Of a stretch of 64,000 bases of DNA, positions 52,585-62,009 are shown in pieces. Origin of the DNA: Hymenobacter monticola (lineage in GTDB: Bacteria; Bacteroidota; Bacteroidia; Cytophagales; Hymenobacteraceae); NCBI RefSeq assembly GCF_022811645.1, contig NZ_CP094534.1:2604001-2668000 (forward strand). The letters run 5' to 3'. A program made the translations under genes and the position numbers. Each line of letters begins with the position of its first letter. The first letter of the stretch is position 1. Under the pieces are notes generated by a model. The model worked only from the letters and a program-made list of their open reading frames with translations. It did not search any database and was not told the origin of the DNA.

Positions 52585-54114
52585 ATGGCTGAAACCTTAG
52601 AAGCAACCACCACCGTGGTGGCCCGTCCCCAGTTCAAGAACCACTACGACAACTTCATCGGTGGCAAATGGGTGGCGCCCGTGAAGGGCCAGTACTTCGA
52701 CAACCCGTCGCCCATCGACGGCAAAGTCTTCACCAAAGTGGCCCGCAGCACCAAGGAAGACATCGACTTAGCCCTCGACGCCGCCCACGAAGCCTTCGCC
52801 ACCTGGAGCAAAACCTCGGCCACCGAGCGCAGCAACATCCTCAACAAAATTGCCAACCGCATCGAGGAAAACCTCGCCCACCTCGCCGCCGTGGAATGCG
52901 TCGAGAACGGCAAGGCCCTGCGCGAAACCACCTACGCGGATATGCCGCTTGTCATCGACCACTTCCGCTACTTCGCCAGCGTCATCCGGGCCGAGGAAGG
53001 CAACGTGACCGAGCTGAACAGCACTACGGTGTCGATGAACATTCAGGAGCCGCTGGGCGTCATCGGCCAGATTATTCCCTGGAACTTCCCGCTGCTGATG
53101 GCCACCTGGAAGCTGGCCCCCGCCCTGGCCGCCGGATGCACCGTGGTGATGAAGCCCGCCGAGCAAACTCCCGCCAGCATCATGGTGCTCATGGAGCTAA
53201 TTCAGGACCTGGTGCCGGCCGGCGTCATCAACATCGTGAACGGCTTCGGGCTGGAAGCCGGCAAGCCGCTGGCCTCGTCGCCGCGTATTGCCAAGGCCAG
53301 CTTCACGGGCGAAACCACCACCGGCCGCCTCATCATGCAGTACGCCGCCGAAAACCTCATCCCCGTGACGATGGAGCTGGGCGGCAAGTCGCCAAATATC
53401 TTCTTCAAATCGGTGATGGATGCCGACGACGACTTCCTCGACAAAGCCATCGAAGGCGCCGTGATGTTTGCCCTGAACCAGGGCGAAATCTGCACCTGCC
53501 CCTCGCGCATGCTGGTGCACGAGGACATTTACGACGAATTCATTGCCCGCGTCATCGAGCGCGTGAAGGCCATCAAGTTGGGCAACCCGCTGGACATGGA
53601 CACGATGATGGGCGCGCAGGCCAGCAACGACCAGTTCGAGAAAATCCTGAGCTACCTCGAAATCGGCAAGGCCGAAGGGGCTGAGGTGCTGGTGGGCGGC
53701 GAGGCTTACAGCCAGGAGGATGGCGCGCTGGCCGAGGGCTACTACATCCAGCCCACCATGTTCCGGGGCCACAACAAGATGCGCATCTTCCAGGAGGAAA
53801 TTTTCGGCCCGGTGGTATCCGTCACCACCTTCAAAACCACGGAGGAGGCCATCGGAATTGCCAACGACACGCTCTACGGCCTCGGCGCCGGCGTGTGGAC
53901 GCGCGACGCCCACGAACTGTACCAGGTGCCCCGCGCCATTGAGGCCGGCCGCGTGTGGGTGAACTGCTACCATGACTACCCCGCCGGCGCGCCCTTCGGC
54001 GGCTACAAAGCCTCCGGTTTCGGCCGCGAAAACCACAAGATGATGCTGAGCCACTACCGCCAGAACAAGAACATGCTCATCAGCTACAGCCAGCAGAAGC
54101 TGGGCTTCTTTTAG
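52585..54114 (+). CDS. NAD-dependent aldehyde dehydrogenase (ExaC/AldB-like)
   Basis: 509 residues from the ATG at 52585. Features of the acetaldehyde dehydrogenase group: [50 protein letters not shown], catalytic Glu in [12 protein letters not shown], catalytic Cys in [11 protein letters not shown], and [10 protein letters not shown] with the C-terminal [19 protein letters not shown]. Oxidises acetaldehyde or related aldehydes to acids. It is divergent from an AraC regulator, and a DUF779 gene, a frequent partner of such dehydrogenases, lies 1.3 kb downstream. Confidence 0.94.
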   Translation: MAETLEATTTVVARPQFKNHYDNFIGGKWVAPVKGQYFDNPSPIDGKVFTKVARSTKEDIDLALDAAHEAFATWSKTSATERSNILNKIANRIEENLAHLAAVECVENGKALRETTYADMPLVIDHFRYFASVIRAEEGNVTELNSTTVSMNIQEPLGVIGQIIPWNFPLLMATWKLAPALAAGCTVVMKPAEQTPASIMVLMELIQDLVPAGVINIVNGFGLEAGKPLASSPRIAKASFTGETTTGRLIMQYAAENLIPVTMELGGKSPNIFFKSVMDADDDFLDKAIEGAVMFALNQGEICTCPSRMLVHEDIYDEFIARVIERVKAIKLGNPLDMDTMMGAQASNDQFEKILSYLEIGKAEGAEVLVGGEAYSQEDGALAEGYYIQPTMFRGHNKMRIFQEEIFGPVVSVTTFKTTEEAIGIANDTLYGLGAGVWTRDAHELYQVPRAIEAGRVWVNCYHDYPAGAPFGGYKASGFGRENHKMMLSHYRQNKNMLISYSQQKLGFF

Positions 54115-54147
54115 CAGCGTGGGGTAAGCTTCAGCTTGCCGTCAGGT

Positions 54148-54195
54148 TAAAAAAGAGCGTCATGCAGCGCACCGCCAAAGCATGACGCTCTTTTT
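54148..54195. terminator. Bidirectional hairpin terminator
   Basis: AAAAAGAGCGTCATGC and GCATGACGCTCTTTTT pair around a 14-base loop between convergent genes; it overlaps the stop of the gene at 54194. Confidence 0.85.
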
Positions 54196-54922
54196 ACGCC
54201 GTGGCTTCAGCCGGTTTGGGCAGTGAAACCGGCCGTAGCAGCGCGTCGAAATAGGCAATGCCGTTTTCGTTCTTTTCACTGGTTTCAAAGGCGGCAGCCA
54301 GCGGCGGCAGCAGCAGCCATTCCTCGTCCTCAATGGCTTGGCGGGCTTGTGCGATGACGCCGGTATCGCCGGTGCCCCAGGCCAGCGGGCGCGGCTCGAA
54401 GTTGAGGTAGATTTCGCCTGCTGCATCGGTTTCGCCGAACAGCGAAACGCAGGGCACCTGCTCGCCCAGCCGCTCGGGGTGCACCGTGAGTTGCGGCGCC
54501 ACTACCTGCTTCACGCCCCACACAATGCTGCCCGGTTCAGCGTCGTCATCGTCGCCGGTCCGCACGTCGGCCAGGCAGGTAATGGTGAGCGGGTTGAGGC
54601 TGGAGATGATGCCCGGAATCAGTAGGCCGTTGCGGTAGGCGTCGCCCTTGAGGGTTTGGGGCAGGCGCGAGGCAATGAACAGCACCGGCAGGGATAGGAC
54701 CCCGAAAATGCTGCCCCATATCCGGTGCCCGAAGTACCACAAGCCCACGCCCACTGCCAGCAAGCCTAAGCCGGCCAAACCCCAGCTGCGCAGCAGCTTG
54801 CTGTAATTCTGATGGTAGATGTCGAGCTGTCGGACTTTGCGCATGTCCGGCTCAATGTTCACGGCCCGCGAAGCCATCGAGTTGTTCAGAAATTCGCCGG
54901 GGTCACTCACTGTTCGTTCCAT
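54194..54922 (-). CDS. Membrane protein of unknown function (DUF3239-like)
   Basis: 242 residues with two predicted membrane helices (LLRSWGLAGLGLLAVGVGLWYFG and IWGSIFGVLSLPVLFIASRLP, about 43-88). The cytoplasmic remainder has KGDAYRNGLLIPGIISSLNPLTITCLADVRTGDD, then WGVKQVVAPQLTVHPERLGEQVPCVSLFG and a C-terminal acidic region. The GDAYRNGLLIPG pattern is reminiscent of DUF3239, seen in other phyla; the match is uncertain. No neighbours suggest a role. Confidence 0.65.
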   Translation of the reverse strand: MERTVSDPGEFLNNSMASRAVNIEPDMRKVRQLDIYHQNYSKLLRSWGLAGLGLLAVGVGLWYFGHRIWGSIFGVLSLPVLFIASRLPQTLKGDAYRNGLLIPGIISSLNPLTITCLADVRTGDDDDAEPGSIVWGVKQVVAPQLTVHPERLGEQVPCVSLFGETDAAGEIYLNFEPRPLAWGTGDTGVIAQARQAIEDEEWLLLPPLAAAFETSEKNENGIAYFDALLRPVSLPKPAEATA

Positions 54923-55081
54923 GTGCGCCTTGGGTTGGGTTGTTGAGCCAACGGTAGGGCCCCAAATCAGGTTGTCGCGCTGCGTTGGGTTTCACGATGA
55001 AACCCACCTGCTATGTGCTGGCCGCCGAAGCATCTTTTTCATAGTAAATGCGTCTTGTACAGAACCTCAATGCATCAACTT

Positions 55082-55429
55082 ATGAAACGTTTACTCTTGC
55101 TTTCTGTGCTGCTGAGCAGGGCCGACGCGGCCCAGGCCCAGTTGCTGCCCGTGCCAGGCAGTAAGAATCCGGACTGGAAAGTTGAAAAGAAAGAAGCTTT
55201 GCCGGAAGCGACTCCGTTTGATGAAGCACCCAAATTAGACCGCATGCCTAATGCGGCGCAAAAAAGCATCGCCAGCATCGGCAACCGCCACTACCATTGG
55301 GATGCCGAACGCCAACTGGCCTACCAGTGGCTGAGTCGCTCGGGCTCGGGCACCTTGGCGCCCGACAAAGAAGTGCTGGTGCGCGAAGAGCGCACGGGCA
55401 TCACCTACACGTTTCGCCGCAAGCAGTAA
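55082..55429 (+). CDS. Small secreted protein
   Basis: 115 residues from the ATG at 55082, which starts a signal peptide (KRLLLLSVLLSRADAAQAQ). The mature part of about 95 residues is charged (DWKVEKKEALPEATPFDE, then GNRHYHWDAERQLAYQWL, ending ERTGITYTFRRKQ). No recognised domain. It precedes the DUF779 gene by 18 bases, so co-transcription is likely. Confidence 0.65.
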   Translation: MKRLLLLSVLLSRADAAQAQLLPVPGSKNPDWKVEKKEALPEATPFDEAPKLDRMPNAAQKSIASIGNRHYHWDAERQLAYQWLSRSGSGTLAPDKEVLVREERTGITYTFRRKQ

Positions 55430-55447
55430 CCCCCAACCATTCTCCTC

Positions 55448-55843
55448 ATGTCCACGCCCCGCGTCCTCGTCACCCAAGCCGCCGAAGCCACCATCGACCT
55501 GCTCCGCGACGAGCACGGCCCGCTCATGTTCCACCAAAGCGGCGGGTGCTGCGACGGCTCCTCGCCTATGTGTTTTGCCAAGGGCGAGTTTCGGGTGGGC
55601 AGCAACGACGTGTGGCTGGGCCGCATTCACGGCTGCGACTTCTTCATGAGCGCCAGCCAGTTTGCCTACTGGCAGCATACCCAGCTCACTGTTGACGTAG
55701 TGAAGGGCCGCGGCGCGAGCTTCTCGCTGGAAATACCGCTGGGCGTGCGGTTTCTCATTCGCTCCCGGCTGTTCACCGAGGACGAGGAAAAAGACATGGC
55801 GCCGGTGTACGCCGGAGATGAAGTGCCCGCGGAAACACTATAG
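55448..55843 (+). CDS. DUF779 protein (aldehyde-dehydrogenase-associated)
   Basis: 131 residues. The family pattern is clear: VTQAAEATIDLLRDEHGPLMFHQSGGCCDGSSPMC, with two adjacent Cys and one further Cys, then GSNDVWLGRIHGCDFFMSASQFAYWQHTQLTVDVV and GRGASFSLEIPLGVRFLIRSR. DUF779 proteins are usually encoded beside acetaldehyde dehydrogenases of the ExaC/AldB type; the aldehyde dehydrogenase here is 1.3 kb upstream. Role unknown; the conserved Cys and His residues suggest metal or redox function. Confidence 0.9.
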   Translation: MSTPRVLVTQAAEATIDLLRDEHGPLMFHQSGGCCDGSSPMCFAKGEFRVGSNDVWLGRIHGCDFFMSASQFAYWQHTQLTVDVVKGRGASFSLEIPLGVRFLIRSRLFTEDEEKDMAPVYAGDEVPAETL

Positions 55844-55872
55844 AGAAGGCCGCTTTTCTACTTCGTTCTGCC

Positions 55873-55911
55873 AATAAAAAAAGCCCTGCCGATAAAGGCA
55901 GGGCTTTTTCG
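55873..55911. terminator. Bidirectional hairpin terminator
   Basis: AAAAAAAGCCCTGCC, loop GATAAA, GGCAGGGCTTTTT between convergent genes. Confidence 0.88.
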
Positions 55912-55927
55912 TGAAAATACAAAGCAC

Positions 55928-57973
55928 TTATTTCACGTTCGTCTGCGTCGCCAGCTGCACCGTTTTCGGGTCCACCGTAATTTCCTGCAGGCGTTTGGCC
56001 ACGGCCGGGCTCATGCTTTCCTGGTAACGGCCTTTCAGCTGGCTGGCCAGGAACTTCTCGGAGGCGGCAAACATGGCCATGTTGTTGACGGGGCGGGCGA
56101 AGCCGTGGCCTTCGTCGGGGGCGCAGATGTATTGCACGGGGTAGTTGCGGTCGCGCAGGGCCACCACTATCTGGTCGGCCTCGGCCTTGTTCACGCGCGG
56201 GTCGTTGGCGCCCTGCACCACCATGAGCGGGGTTTTGATTTTGTCGGCCGCCGTGAGGGGCGACATGCGGGCCAGCGCAGCGCGGCCTTCCTCCGTGCCG
56301 GGGTCGGCCATGCGGGCGTACATCTGCTTGCGCCCGGCCTCCCAGTAGGGCGGAATGGCGTTGAGCAGCGTGGTCAGGTTGGACGGGGCTACGATGGCCA
56401 CGGCCGCGTTGTACACGTCGGGGGTGAAGGCCACGCCGGCCAGCGTGGCATAGCCGCCGTACGAGCCGCCCATGATGCCTACCCGCTTGGGGTCGGCAAT
56501 GCCTTGGGCCACGAGGTACTTCACGCCCCAGGTCAGGTCGTCCTGCATTTTGCGGCCCCACTCGCCGTTGCCAGCGTTCAGGAACTGCTTGCCGTAGCCG
56601 GTGCTGGCCCGGAAGTTGGGCGAGAGCACGGCGTAGCCGCGGTTGGCCAGAAACTGGTGCATGGCGTTGAAACCGTAGGAGTCGCGTGCCCAGGGCCCGC
56701 CGTGGGGCAGAATGATGACCGGCAGGTTCTTCCCATTCAGCCCCTTCGGCAAAGTCAGGTAAGCGGGAATTTCCAGGCCGTCCGACGACTTGTAGCGCAC
56801 CACTTTCATGTCGGCCAGGTCGGCGGCGCGGAGCTTGGGCCGCGTTTCGTACTGCTTGGTGAGCTTCTTGGTCTGGCGGTCGAACAGGTAGGCCACGGTG
56901 GGCTGGGTGGCCGAGGTGGCCGATACCAGCCACAGCCGCTCGTCGGTGGTGTGCGAGGCGGGGTACACGTCGAGGCCCGGCAGCTGCTTGCTCACGGCGG
57001 CAAAGTCCTGCTCCATGGCCTTGTCTTTCCACACGCGGCGCATGCGGTCGTCCTCGAAGCTCACAAACACTGGCTCGTGCGTCTTCTCCGATACCTGCAG
57101 GCTGCCCACGTCCACGCGCTTCAGCGGGTCGGCCTGGTAGGGCTGCTCCTGGCCGGTGGCGGGGTCGATGAGCACAATTTCGGCCAGATTGCGGCCGGTG
57201 CCTTTGTTCGTGGCCATGTACACGTGCTGGTTGTCCTTGGCGAAGGCAATGACGCCACTCTGCTCGTCAATCGACGTTTTGTAGAAGGGCACCAGCTTGT
57301 CGCCCTCCACGCGCAGCCATTCGGTGCTGCCGTCGGGGTTCGAGCGGGAGGCCAGGCGCAGCTGGTCGTTCCAGTCGAATTCCCAGGCGCCGATGCGGTC
57401 GTTGTTCTGGCGCACCAGAGTTTTCTCGCCGGTGCTCAGGTTCAATTTATAGAGGTCGTGCCAGGCCTTGTCGCGGTCATTGAGGCCGATGTAGAGCGTG
57501 TTTGGGTCGGAGAGGGGCGCGTTGAGCAACTGCACGCGCACGCCTTTGAGGCCGGTGAGGTCGCGGGCGGTGGGTACGGACTGGCCGGCCGCGGGTGCCT
57601 CGGCCGGATTCACGGCGTAGATGTTGAAGTTCTCGTCGCCGCCCTTGTCCTGGCTGTAGAGCAAGTACTTGCCATCGCGGCTCCAGAAGTAGCTGCGCAC
57701 CGGGCGGGCCTGGTCATTGGTCATGGGCCGGGCCTGGTCGAAGGACTCGTTCAGACCCTTCACCCAGATGTTGCGGGTTCCGTTGTAGGGCCGAATAAAG
57801 GACAGGAACTTGCCATCGGGCGAAAGCTGGGCGCCCGAAATCTCGGGGTCGCCAAACAGCAATTCGCGGTCAATGATGGGCGGTTGGGCACCGCCTTTCG
57901 CGGCCTGCGCCATGCTGGTTTGGGGAGTGCTCAGGCTCAGCAGCAAGCCGAGGCCAAGTAGTAAATGTCTCAT
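55928..57973 (-). CDS. S9-family prolyl oligopeptidase / dipeptidyl peptidase
   Basis: 681 residues from the ATG at 57971-57973 with signal peptide (RHLLLGLGLLLSLSTPQ). Residues about 40-400 are a beta-propeller of WD-like blades (ISGAQLSPDGKFLSFIRP, RSYFWSRDGKYLLYSQDKG). The C-terminal hydrolase domain has LPVIILPHGGPWARDSYGFN, the nucleophile Ser in GIMGGSYGGYATL (about residue 504), Asp in VVQGANDPRV and His in DEGHGFARP. A periplasmic serine peptidase cutting peptides, probably after proline or similar residues. Single gene. Confidence 0.93.
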   Translation of the reverse strand: MRHLLLGLGLLLSLSTPQTSMAQAAKGGAQPPIIDRELLFGDPEISGAQLSPDGKFLSFIRPYNGTRNIWVKGLNESFDQARPMTNDQARPVRSYFWSRDGKYLLYSQDKGGDENFNIYAVNPAEAPAAGQSVPTARDLTGLKGVRVQLLNAPLSDPNTLYIGLNDRDKAWHDLYKLNLSTGEKTLVRQNNDRIGAWEFDWNDQLRLASRSNPDGSTEWLRVEGDKLVPFYKTSIDEQSGVIAFAKDNQHVYMATNKGTGRNLAEIVLIDPATGQEQPYQADPLKRVDVGSLQVSEKTHEPVFVSFEDDRMRRVWKDKAMEQDFAAVSKQLPGLDVYPASHTTDERLWLVSATSATQPTVAYLFDRQTKKLTKQYETRPKLRAADLADMKVVRYKSSDGLEIPAYLTLPKGLNGKNLPVIILPHGGPWARDSYGFNAMHQFLANRGYAVLSPNFRASTGYGKQFLNAGNGEWGRKMQDDLTWGVKYLVAQGIADPKRVGIMGGSYGGYATLAGVAFTPDVYNAAVAIVAPSNLTTLLNAIPPYWEAGRKQMYARMADPGTEEGRAALARMSPLTAADKIKTPLMVVQGANDPRVNKAEADQIVVALRDRNYPVQYICAPDEGHGFARPVNNMAMFAASEKFLASQLKGRYQESMSPAVAKRLQEITVDPKTVQLATQTNVK

Positions 57974-58020
57974 CAGTATGCAGAAAAAAGAGTGAATAGA
58001 TGCCGCCAATGTAAACAAAA

Positions 58021-58050
58021 ATGCCCGGGCCGCAAGCGCGGTCCGGGCAT
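58021..58050. terminator. Hairpin without T-run
   Basis: ATGCCCGG and CCGGGCAT pair across a GC-rich loop, upstream of the S9 gene and downstream of the MaoC gene. It could end MaoC transcription. Confidence 0.5.
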
Positions 58051-58080
58051 GTATTGCTATTGTCCTAAGTTAATATGTTA

Positions 58081-58551
58081 CTACGCTTCCAGGAAATGAT
58101 ACAAAAAGGTGACCACGCCCGTATAGGCCGGCTTTTTCTGCCCTTCAATTTCCAGCGTCACGCCCACGCGGGCCTTGGCAATGCCACGCAGGTTGGCCAC
58201 CGACAGCAGGCTGGCGCGCAGCCGCACTTGGCTGTCCACCGTCACGGCTTGGTTGAAGCGCAGGCTTTCAATTTCGTAGTTCACCTGCATTTTCAGGTTC
58301 TCGATGGCCACAATCTGCTCCCAGAGGTAGGGCAGGAGCGACACCGTGAGGTAGCCATGGGCAATGGTGGCCTTGAACGGCGACTCGGTCGCGGCCCGCG
58401 CCGGGTCGGTATGAATCCATTGAAAATCAAGCGTGGCGGCCGCAAACTGGTTAATCTGCTCCTGTGTGATGGTGTGCGGCTCAGACACGCCCAGTTCCTG
58501 CCCGGCGTGGGCTTCGAGCTCAGCCAGGCTGCGGATGGTAATTTTTGACAT
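58081..58551 (-). CDS. MaoC-family dehydratase (R-hydratase-like)
   Basis: 156 residues from the ATG at 58549-58551, opening SKITIRSLAELEAHAGQELGVSEPHTITQEQINQFA. The hot-dog fold hydratase motif reads LDFQWIHTDPARA, with the catalytic Asp and His, followed by FKATIAHGYLTVSLLP. Enzymes of this group hydrate enoyl-CoA or act on related thioesters. Single gene with no obvious pathway partner here. Confidence 0.9.
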   Translation of the reverse strand: MSKITIRSLAELEAHAGQELGVSEPHTITQEQINQFAAATLDFQWIHTDPARAATESPFKATIAHGYLTVSLLPYLWEQIVAIENLKMQVNYEIESLRFNQAVTVDSQVRLRASLLSVANLRGIAKARVGVTLEIEGQKKPAYTGVVTFLYHFLEA

Positions 58552-58768
58552 AAGAATAGGGGCGTATGGTTGCGGATGGAGGGCCGCAAACATACGCCGC
58601 CGGTACGCAGAGCGTTGGCCGCAAAGCCAAAGTAGCCTGGCCTGCACCGAAATAGTTAGCCCGGGTCAGGAAGCGGCTAAGATGCTATAGGGCCAAGCGC
58701 TGCCCGCGGAGGGAAATTGCGGACGCGTTATTCGTGGCGCTTTGTGCATTCCTTCTTTCCCTCCATTT

Positions 58769-60265
58769 ATGACTTTCCCTTTCTCGTTTCACTTCCGCGC
58801 CTGGTCGCTTGGCTTCGGGTTGGGCCTGGCGGCAGTTGCGCCCGCCCGCGCGCAGCTGGTGGCGTTTCCTGGGGCCGAGGGCTACGGCCGCTTTGCCACC
58901 GGCGGCCGCGGCGGCCAGGTGGTGGAGGTGACCACCCTGGCCGACGCAGGCCCGGGCAGCTTCCGCGACGCCTTCAACCAGTATCCCGGCGAGCCCATCA
59001 CCATCGTATTTCGGGTGGGCGGCATCATAGAGCTGAGGTCGGCGCTGAAGCCCACGCGCTCCAACGTCACCATAGCGGCCCAGACGGCGCCCGGCGACGG
59101 CATCTGCCTGAAAAACTACAGCGTGAAGCTGCACGGCCAGAACATCATTGTGCGCTACCTGCGCTCGCGGCCCGGCAACCTGTCGGGGGCCAACGTGGCC
59201 GGGGTGTACGGCCTGAACCTGGAAAACAGCCGGAACTTCATTGTAGACCACTGCTCGATGAGCTGGTCGATAGAGGAAGCGGCCACATTCTACGACAACA
59301 AGTACTCGACCGTGCAGTGGTGTATCGTGAGCGAAAGCCTCAACTCGTCTTTCAACGGCAAGGGCGACCACGGCTACGCCGGGGTATGGGGCGGGCAGTA
59401 CGCCTCCTACCACCACAACCTGGTGGCCCACCACCACAGCCGCGCCATCCGCTTCAACGGTGCCCGCGCCCACGACACCACGGCGGTGGTCGACTACCGC
59501 AATAATGTGATTTACAACTGGGGCAACATGCACGCCGCCTACGGCAACGAGCTGCTCATCCGCGGCGGCCGGGGCGAACTCAACCTGGTGAACAACTACT
59601 ACAAAGGCGGCCCCGCCACCCCGTCCGACAAGGCCGCCATCATCTTCGACATCACCCAAGCCTACGACCCCGCCGCGCCCGACAAGCCCGTGGCTACCGT
59701 GTACGCGGCCGGCAACTACGACGCCGGCCACCGGGCCGTCACGGCCGATAACTGGCGCGGCATCCGGCTGCACTACTACCCCAACACGTCCGCCAATCTG
59801 GCCCGTTTCCAGCAAGCGGCCGCCACGCCCAACCTGGCCCCCGTCACCACCGAAACGGCCGAGGCGGCCTACCAGAGCGTGCTGGCTGGGGCCGGGGCCA
59901 TCGTGCCCGTGCGCGACGCCGTGGATGCGCGCATTGTGCAGGAAACCCGCACCGGCACCGCCACCGGCAGCAGCCCCGGCGGCAGCGCCACCTACGGCCA
60001 GCGTCAGGGCATTATCGACTCGCAGGCGGACGTGGGCGGCTGGCCCGAGTACCGCGGCGGCACCGCCCCACCCGATGCCGACCACGACGGCATGCCCGAC
60101 GCCTGGGAAACCACCCACGGCCTGAACCCCGCCGACGCACGCGACCGCAACAGCACCGGCAGCAGCGGCTACACTCACCTCGAAGAATACCTCAACAGCC
60201 TCGCCAGCACCCAACCAGCAACCGCCGCGCCGAGCCCGCGCAAAGTCAAGGCCAAGCGAGGCTAG
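58769..60265 (+). CDS. Secreted pectate-lyase-like polysaccharide lyase
   Basis: 498 residues from the ATG at 58769, with a signal peptide (HFRAWSLGFGLGLAAVAPARAQ). The mature start LVAFPGAEGYGRFATGGRGG and VTTLADAGPGSFRDA is typical of Bacteroidota pectate lyase-like beta-helix proteins. The helix has ITIVFRVGGIIEL, NVTIAAQTAPGDGICLKNYSVKL, VDHCSMSWSIEEAATFYDN, ASYHHNLVAHHHSRAIRF and YRNNVIYNWG. The His/Asp-rich helix matches polysaccharide lyase families. A C-terminal DADHDGMPDAWETTHGLNPAD is a calcium-binding segment. It has no T9SS domain. Likely cuts pectin or a similar polygalacturonan. Confidence 0.87.
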   Translation: MTFPFSFHFRAWSLGFGLGLAAVAPARAQLVAFPGAEGYGRFATGGRGGQVVEVTTLADAGPGSFRDAFNQYPGEPITIVFRVGGIIELRSALKPTRSNVTIAAQTAPGDGICLKNYSVKLHGQNIIVRYLRSRPGNLSGANVAGVYGLNLENSRNFIVDHCSMSWSIEEAATFYDNKYSTVQWCIVSESLNSSFNGKGDHGYAGVWGGQYASYHHNLVAHHHSRAIRFNGARAHDTTAVVDYRNNVIYNWGNMHAAYGNELLIRGGRGELNLVNNYYKGGPATPSDKAAIIFDITQAYDPAAPDKPVATVYAAGNYDAGHRAVTADNWRGIRLHYYPNTSANLARFQQAAATPNLAPVTTETAEAAYQSVLAGAGAIVPVRDAVDARIVQETRTGTATGSSPGGSATYGQRQGIIDSQADVGGWPEYRGGTAPPDADHDGMPDAWETTHGLNPADARDRNSTGSSGYTHLEEYLNSLASTQPATAAPSPRKVKAKRG

Positions 60266-60284
60266 CAGCCGTTTGAAAAAACTA

Positions 60285-60322
60285 CAAAAAAGCCCCTCCG
60301 AAAGCGTCGGAGGGGCTTTTTT
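60285..60322. terminator. Bidirectional hairpin terminator
   Basis: AAAAAAGCCCCTCCG, loop AAAGCG, TCGGAGGGGCTTTTTT between convergent genes. Confidence 0.9.
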
Positions 60323-60340
60323 GTGTTATTGTCTGCCTTG

Positions 60341-61102
60341 TTAGCTATTGCCACGCCCAAACACGCGGCGCAGCAACTCGGTGGTACGGGCCACCGGATT
60401 TTCGCGGATATTGGCTTCCTCTTGAGCAATGAGCGTGAACAGGCCATCAACAGCCTTGCCGGTGGCGTATTGGTTGAGGTCGGGTTGCACCTTTTGCACC
60501 AGCGGAATCTGGTTGTAGGTGGTAGCCAGTTGGGTGTAGTAGCGGGTGGCGCCAACTTGGTCAAGGCTCTTCTGCATGATGGGCGAGAAGGCCGTTACCA
60601 ATTGCGTGGAAGTGGTGCGCTTCAGAAACTGTGTGGCGGCGTCCTTTTGGCCGGTCAGAATGTTCCACACGTCGCTAAACGTGAGACTTTTGATGGCCGA
60701 GATGAAAATAGGCTTGGCGCTGCGGGCGGCATCCTCAGCGCCGCGGTTCAAACTCAGCTCAAACTTATCGACCTGACTGCCCAGACCGATGCTGCGCAGG
60801 GTAGTAGCCACGCGCTGCGCATCGGGCGGGAAAGGGATGCGGATGAGTCGGTTGAGGTAGAAGCCGTCGGTTTGCGAGGCCTGGTCGGCGCCCTTGCCGA
60901 TGCCTTGCAGCAGGGCTTCTTTGAGGCCATTGGCAGCTTCGGTGCTGCTCAGGCCGCCCACGCCGCCGCTGCTGGAAGTGGTAGTGCGGGCGCCGGCCTG
61001 CTTGGTGAGAATGTCTTTCAGGTCAGACAGGCGGAACTGGGCCGAGGCGCGGAAGGAAGTCAGCGACAACAGCAGCAGGGCAGCGAATGCAGTGGTTTTC
61101 AT
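60341..61102 (-). CDS. DUF4197 secreted protein
   Basis: 253 residues with a signal peptide (MKTTAFAALLLLSLTSFRASAQ). The remainder matches the DUF4197 pattern: STEAANGLKEALLQGIGKGADQAS, FPPDAQRVATTLRSIGLGSQVDKFELSLNRGAEDAARSAKPIF, LTFSDVWNILTGQKDAATQFLKRTTSTQLVTAFSPIMQKSL, and VDGLFTLIAQEEANIRENPVARTTELLRRVFG. Periplasmic all-helical protein of unknown role. Single gene. Confidence 0.9.
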   Translation of the reverse strand: MKTTAFAALLLLSLTSFRASAQFRLSDLKDILTKQAGARTTTSSSGGVGGLSSTEAANGLKEALLQGIGKGADQASQTDGFYLNRLIRIPFPPDAQRVATTLRSIGLGSQVDKFELSLNRGAEDAARSAKPIFISAIKSLTFSDVWNILTGQKDAATQFLKRTTSTQLVTAFSPIMQKSLDQVGATRYYTQLATTYNQIPLVQKVQPDLNQYATGKAVDGLFTLIAQEEANIRENPVARTTELLRRVFGRGNS

Positions 61103-61156
61103 AGCTCAGGAAAGACAGGTGTCGAAACCTGTATTACAAGCGCCGTGCCGGTTTAT

Positions 61157-61228
61157 GTAGCGTGGACTCTGCGAGTCCGCGCCTAGGCAAACATTCTATA
61201 ATGCGCGGACTCGCAGAGTCCACGCTAC
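61157..61228. repeat. REPIN-like inverted repeat (family B), copy 2
   Basis: Arms 61157-61182 and 61203-61228 equal those of 36499-36572; the 20-base spacer differs. The right arm overlaps the stop codon of the SDR gene: CTA at 61225-61227 is its TAG, taken from the GTAG head. Confidence 0.88.
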
Positions 61229-61968
61229 AGCCTATTCAGCCGGCCGCCGTCCACGCGCACCTCGGCGCCTTGCACGAAGGCAGCATCATCGGAGGCCAGG
61301 TAGGCGATGGTGGCGGCCACGTCCTCGGGCCGGCCTACGTCGTTTTTGTCGATGACTTCGACCCCGGATTTTACGTTGGGGTTGTCCCAGAGCATGGGCG
61401 TGTCGATGGCGCCGGGCAGGATGACGTTGGTGCGGATGCCCTTGGGCTTGCCTTCCAGTGCCGAGGAGCGAGTGAGCGACAGCATGGCGGCCTTCGCCGC
61501 CGCGTAGGGCGCTACCAGCGGGCTGGTTTCGACGGCGTGAATGCTGGCCACGTTCACGATGGTGCCACCGGGTTTCATGTGCAAAAAGGCCTGCTTCGTG
61601 AAGAAGAAGGCCCCCAGCAAATCCACGTTTAGGATGCGCGTCCAGTCGTCGCCGGTCAGCTCTTCCAGGGGCTTGAACTGCATGAGCCCGGCGTTATTCA
61701 CCACCACATCGAGGCGGCCGAATTTCTCCAGCGTGCCGGCCACGGTGGCGGCCACTTGGTCTTCTACCGACACGTTGCAGAGGCTGCCCCAGGCGTCGGG
61801 GGCGCCGGCGGCCTTCACCTCGGGCACGGCCGCGTCGAGGTTGGCCTGGTTGTAGTCGGCAATGACCACGCGGGCGCCTTCGGCGGCCAGGCGCTTGCAT
61901 ACGGCCAGGCCAATGCCGCTGGCGCCGCCGGTTACGATGGCGACTTTATCGGTAAAGCGGGTTTCCAT
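61225..61968 (-). CDS. Short-chain dehydrogenase/reductase (glucose/3-oxoacyl type)
   Basis: 247 residues from the ATG at 61966-61968. Classical SDR motifs: VTGGASGIGLAV (TGxxxGxG), IADYNQANLD after strand 2, NNAG in VVNNAGLMQF, catalytic Ser in VNVASIHAV, and YAAAKA (YxxxK). GAIDTPM and VDGGRLNRL end the fold. The substrate is not clear; sugar or polyol oxidation would fit the neighbouring carbohydrate genes. Its stop codon lies inside the REPIN-like repeat. Confidence 0.9.
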   Translation of the reverse strand: METRFTDKVAIVTGGASGIGLAVCKRLAAEGARVVIADYNQANLDAAVPEVKAAGAPDAWGSLCNVSVEDQVAATVAGTLEKFGRLDVVVNNAGLMQFKPLEELTGDDWTRILNVDLLGAFFFTKQAFLHMKPGGTIVNVASIHAVETSPLVAPYAAAKAAMLSLTRSSALEGKPKGIRTNVILPGAIDTPMLWDNPNVKSGVEVIDKNDVGRPEDVAATIAYLASDDAAFVQGAEVRVDGGRLNRL

Positions 61969-62009
61969 AGGTTGGGAGGGGTTGAGGGTTGTTATTGCGG
62001 CGCGGGCTT

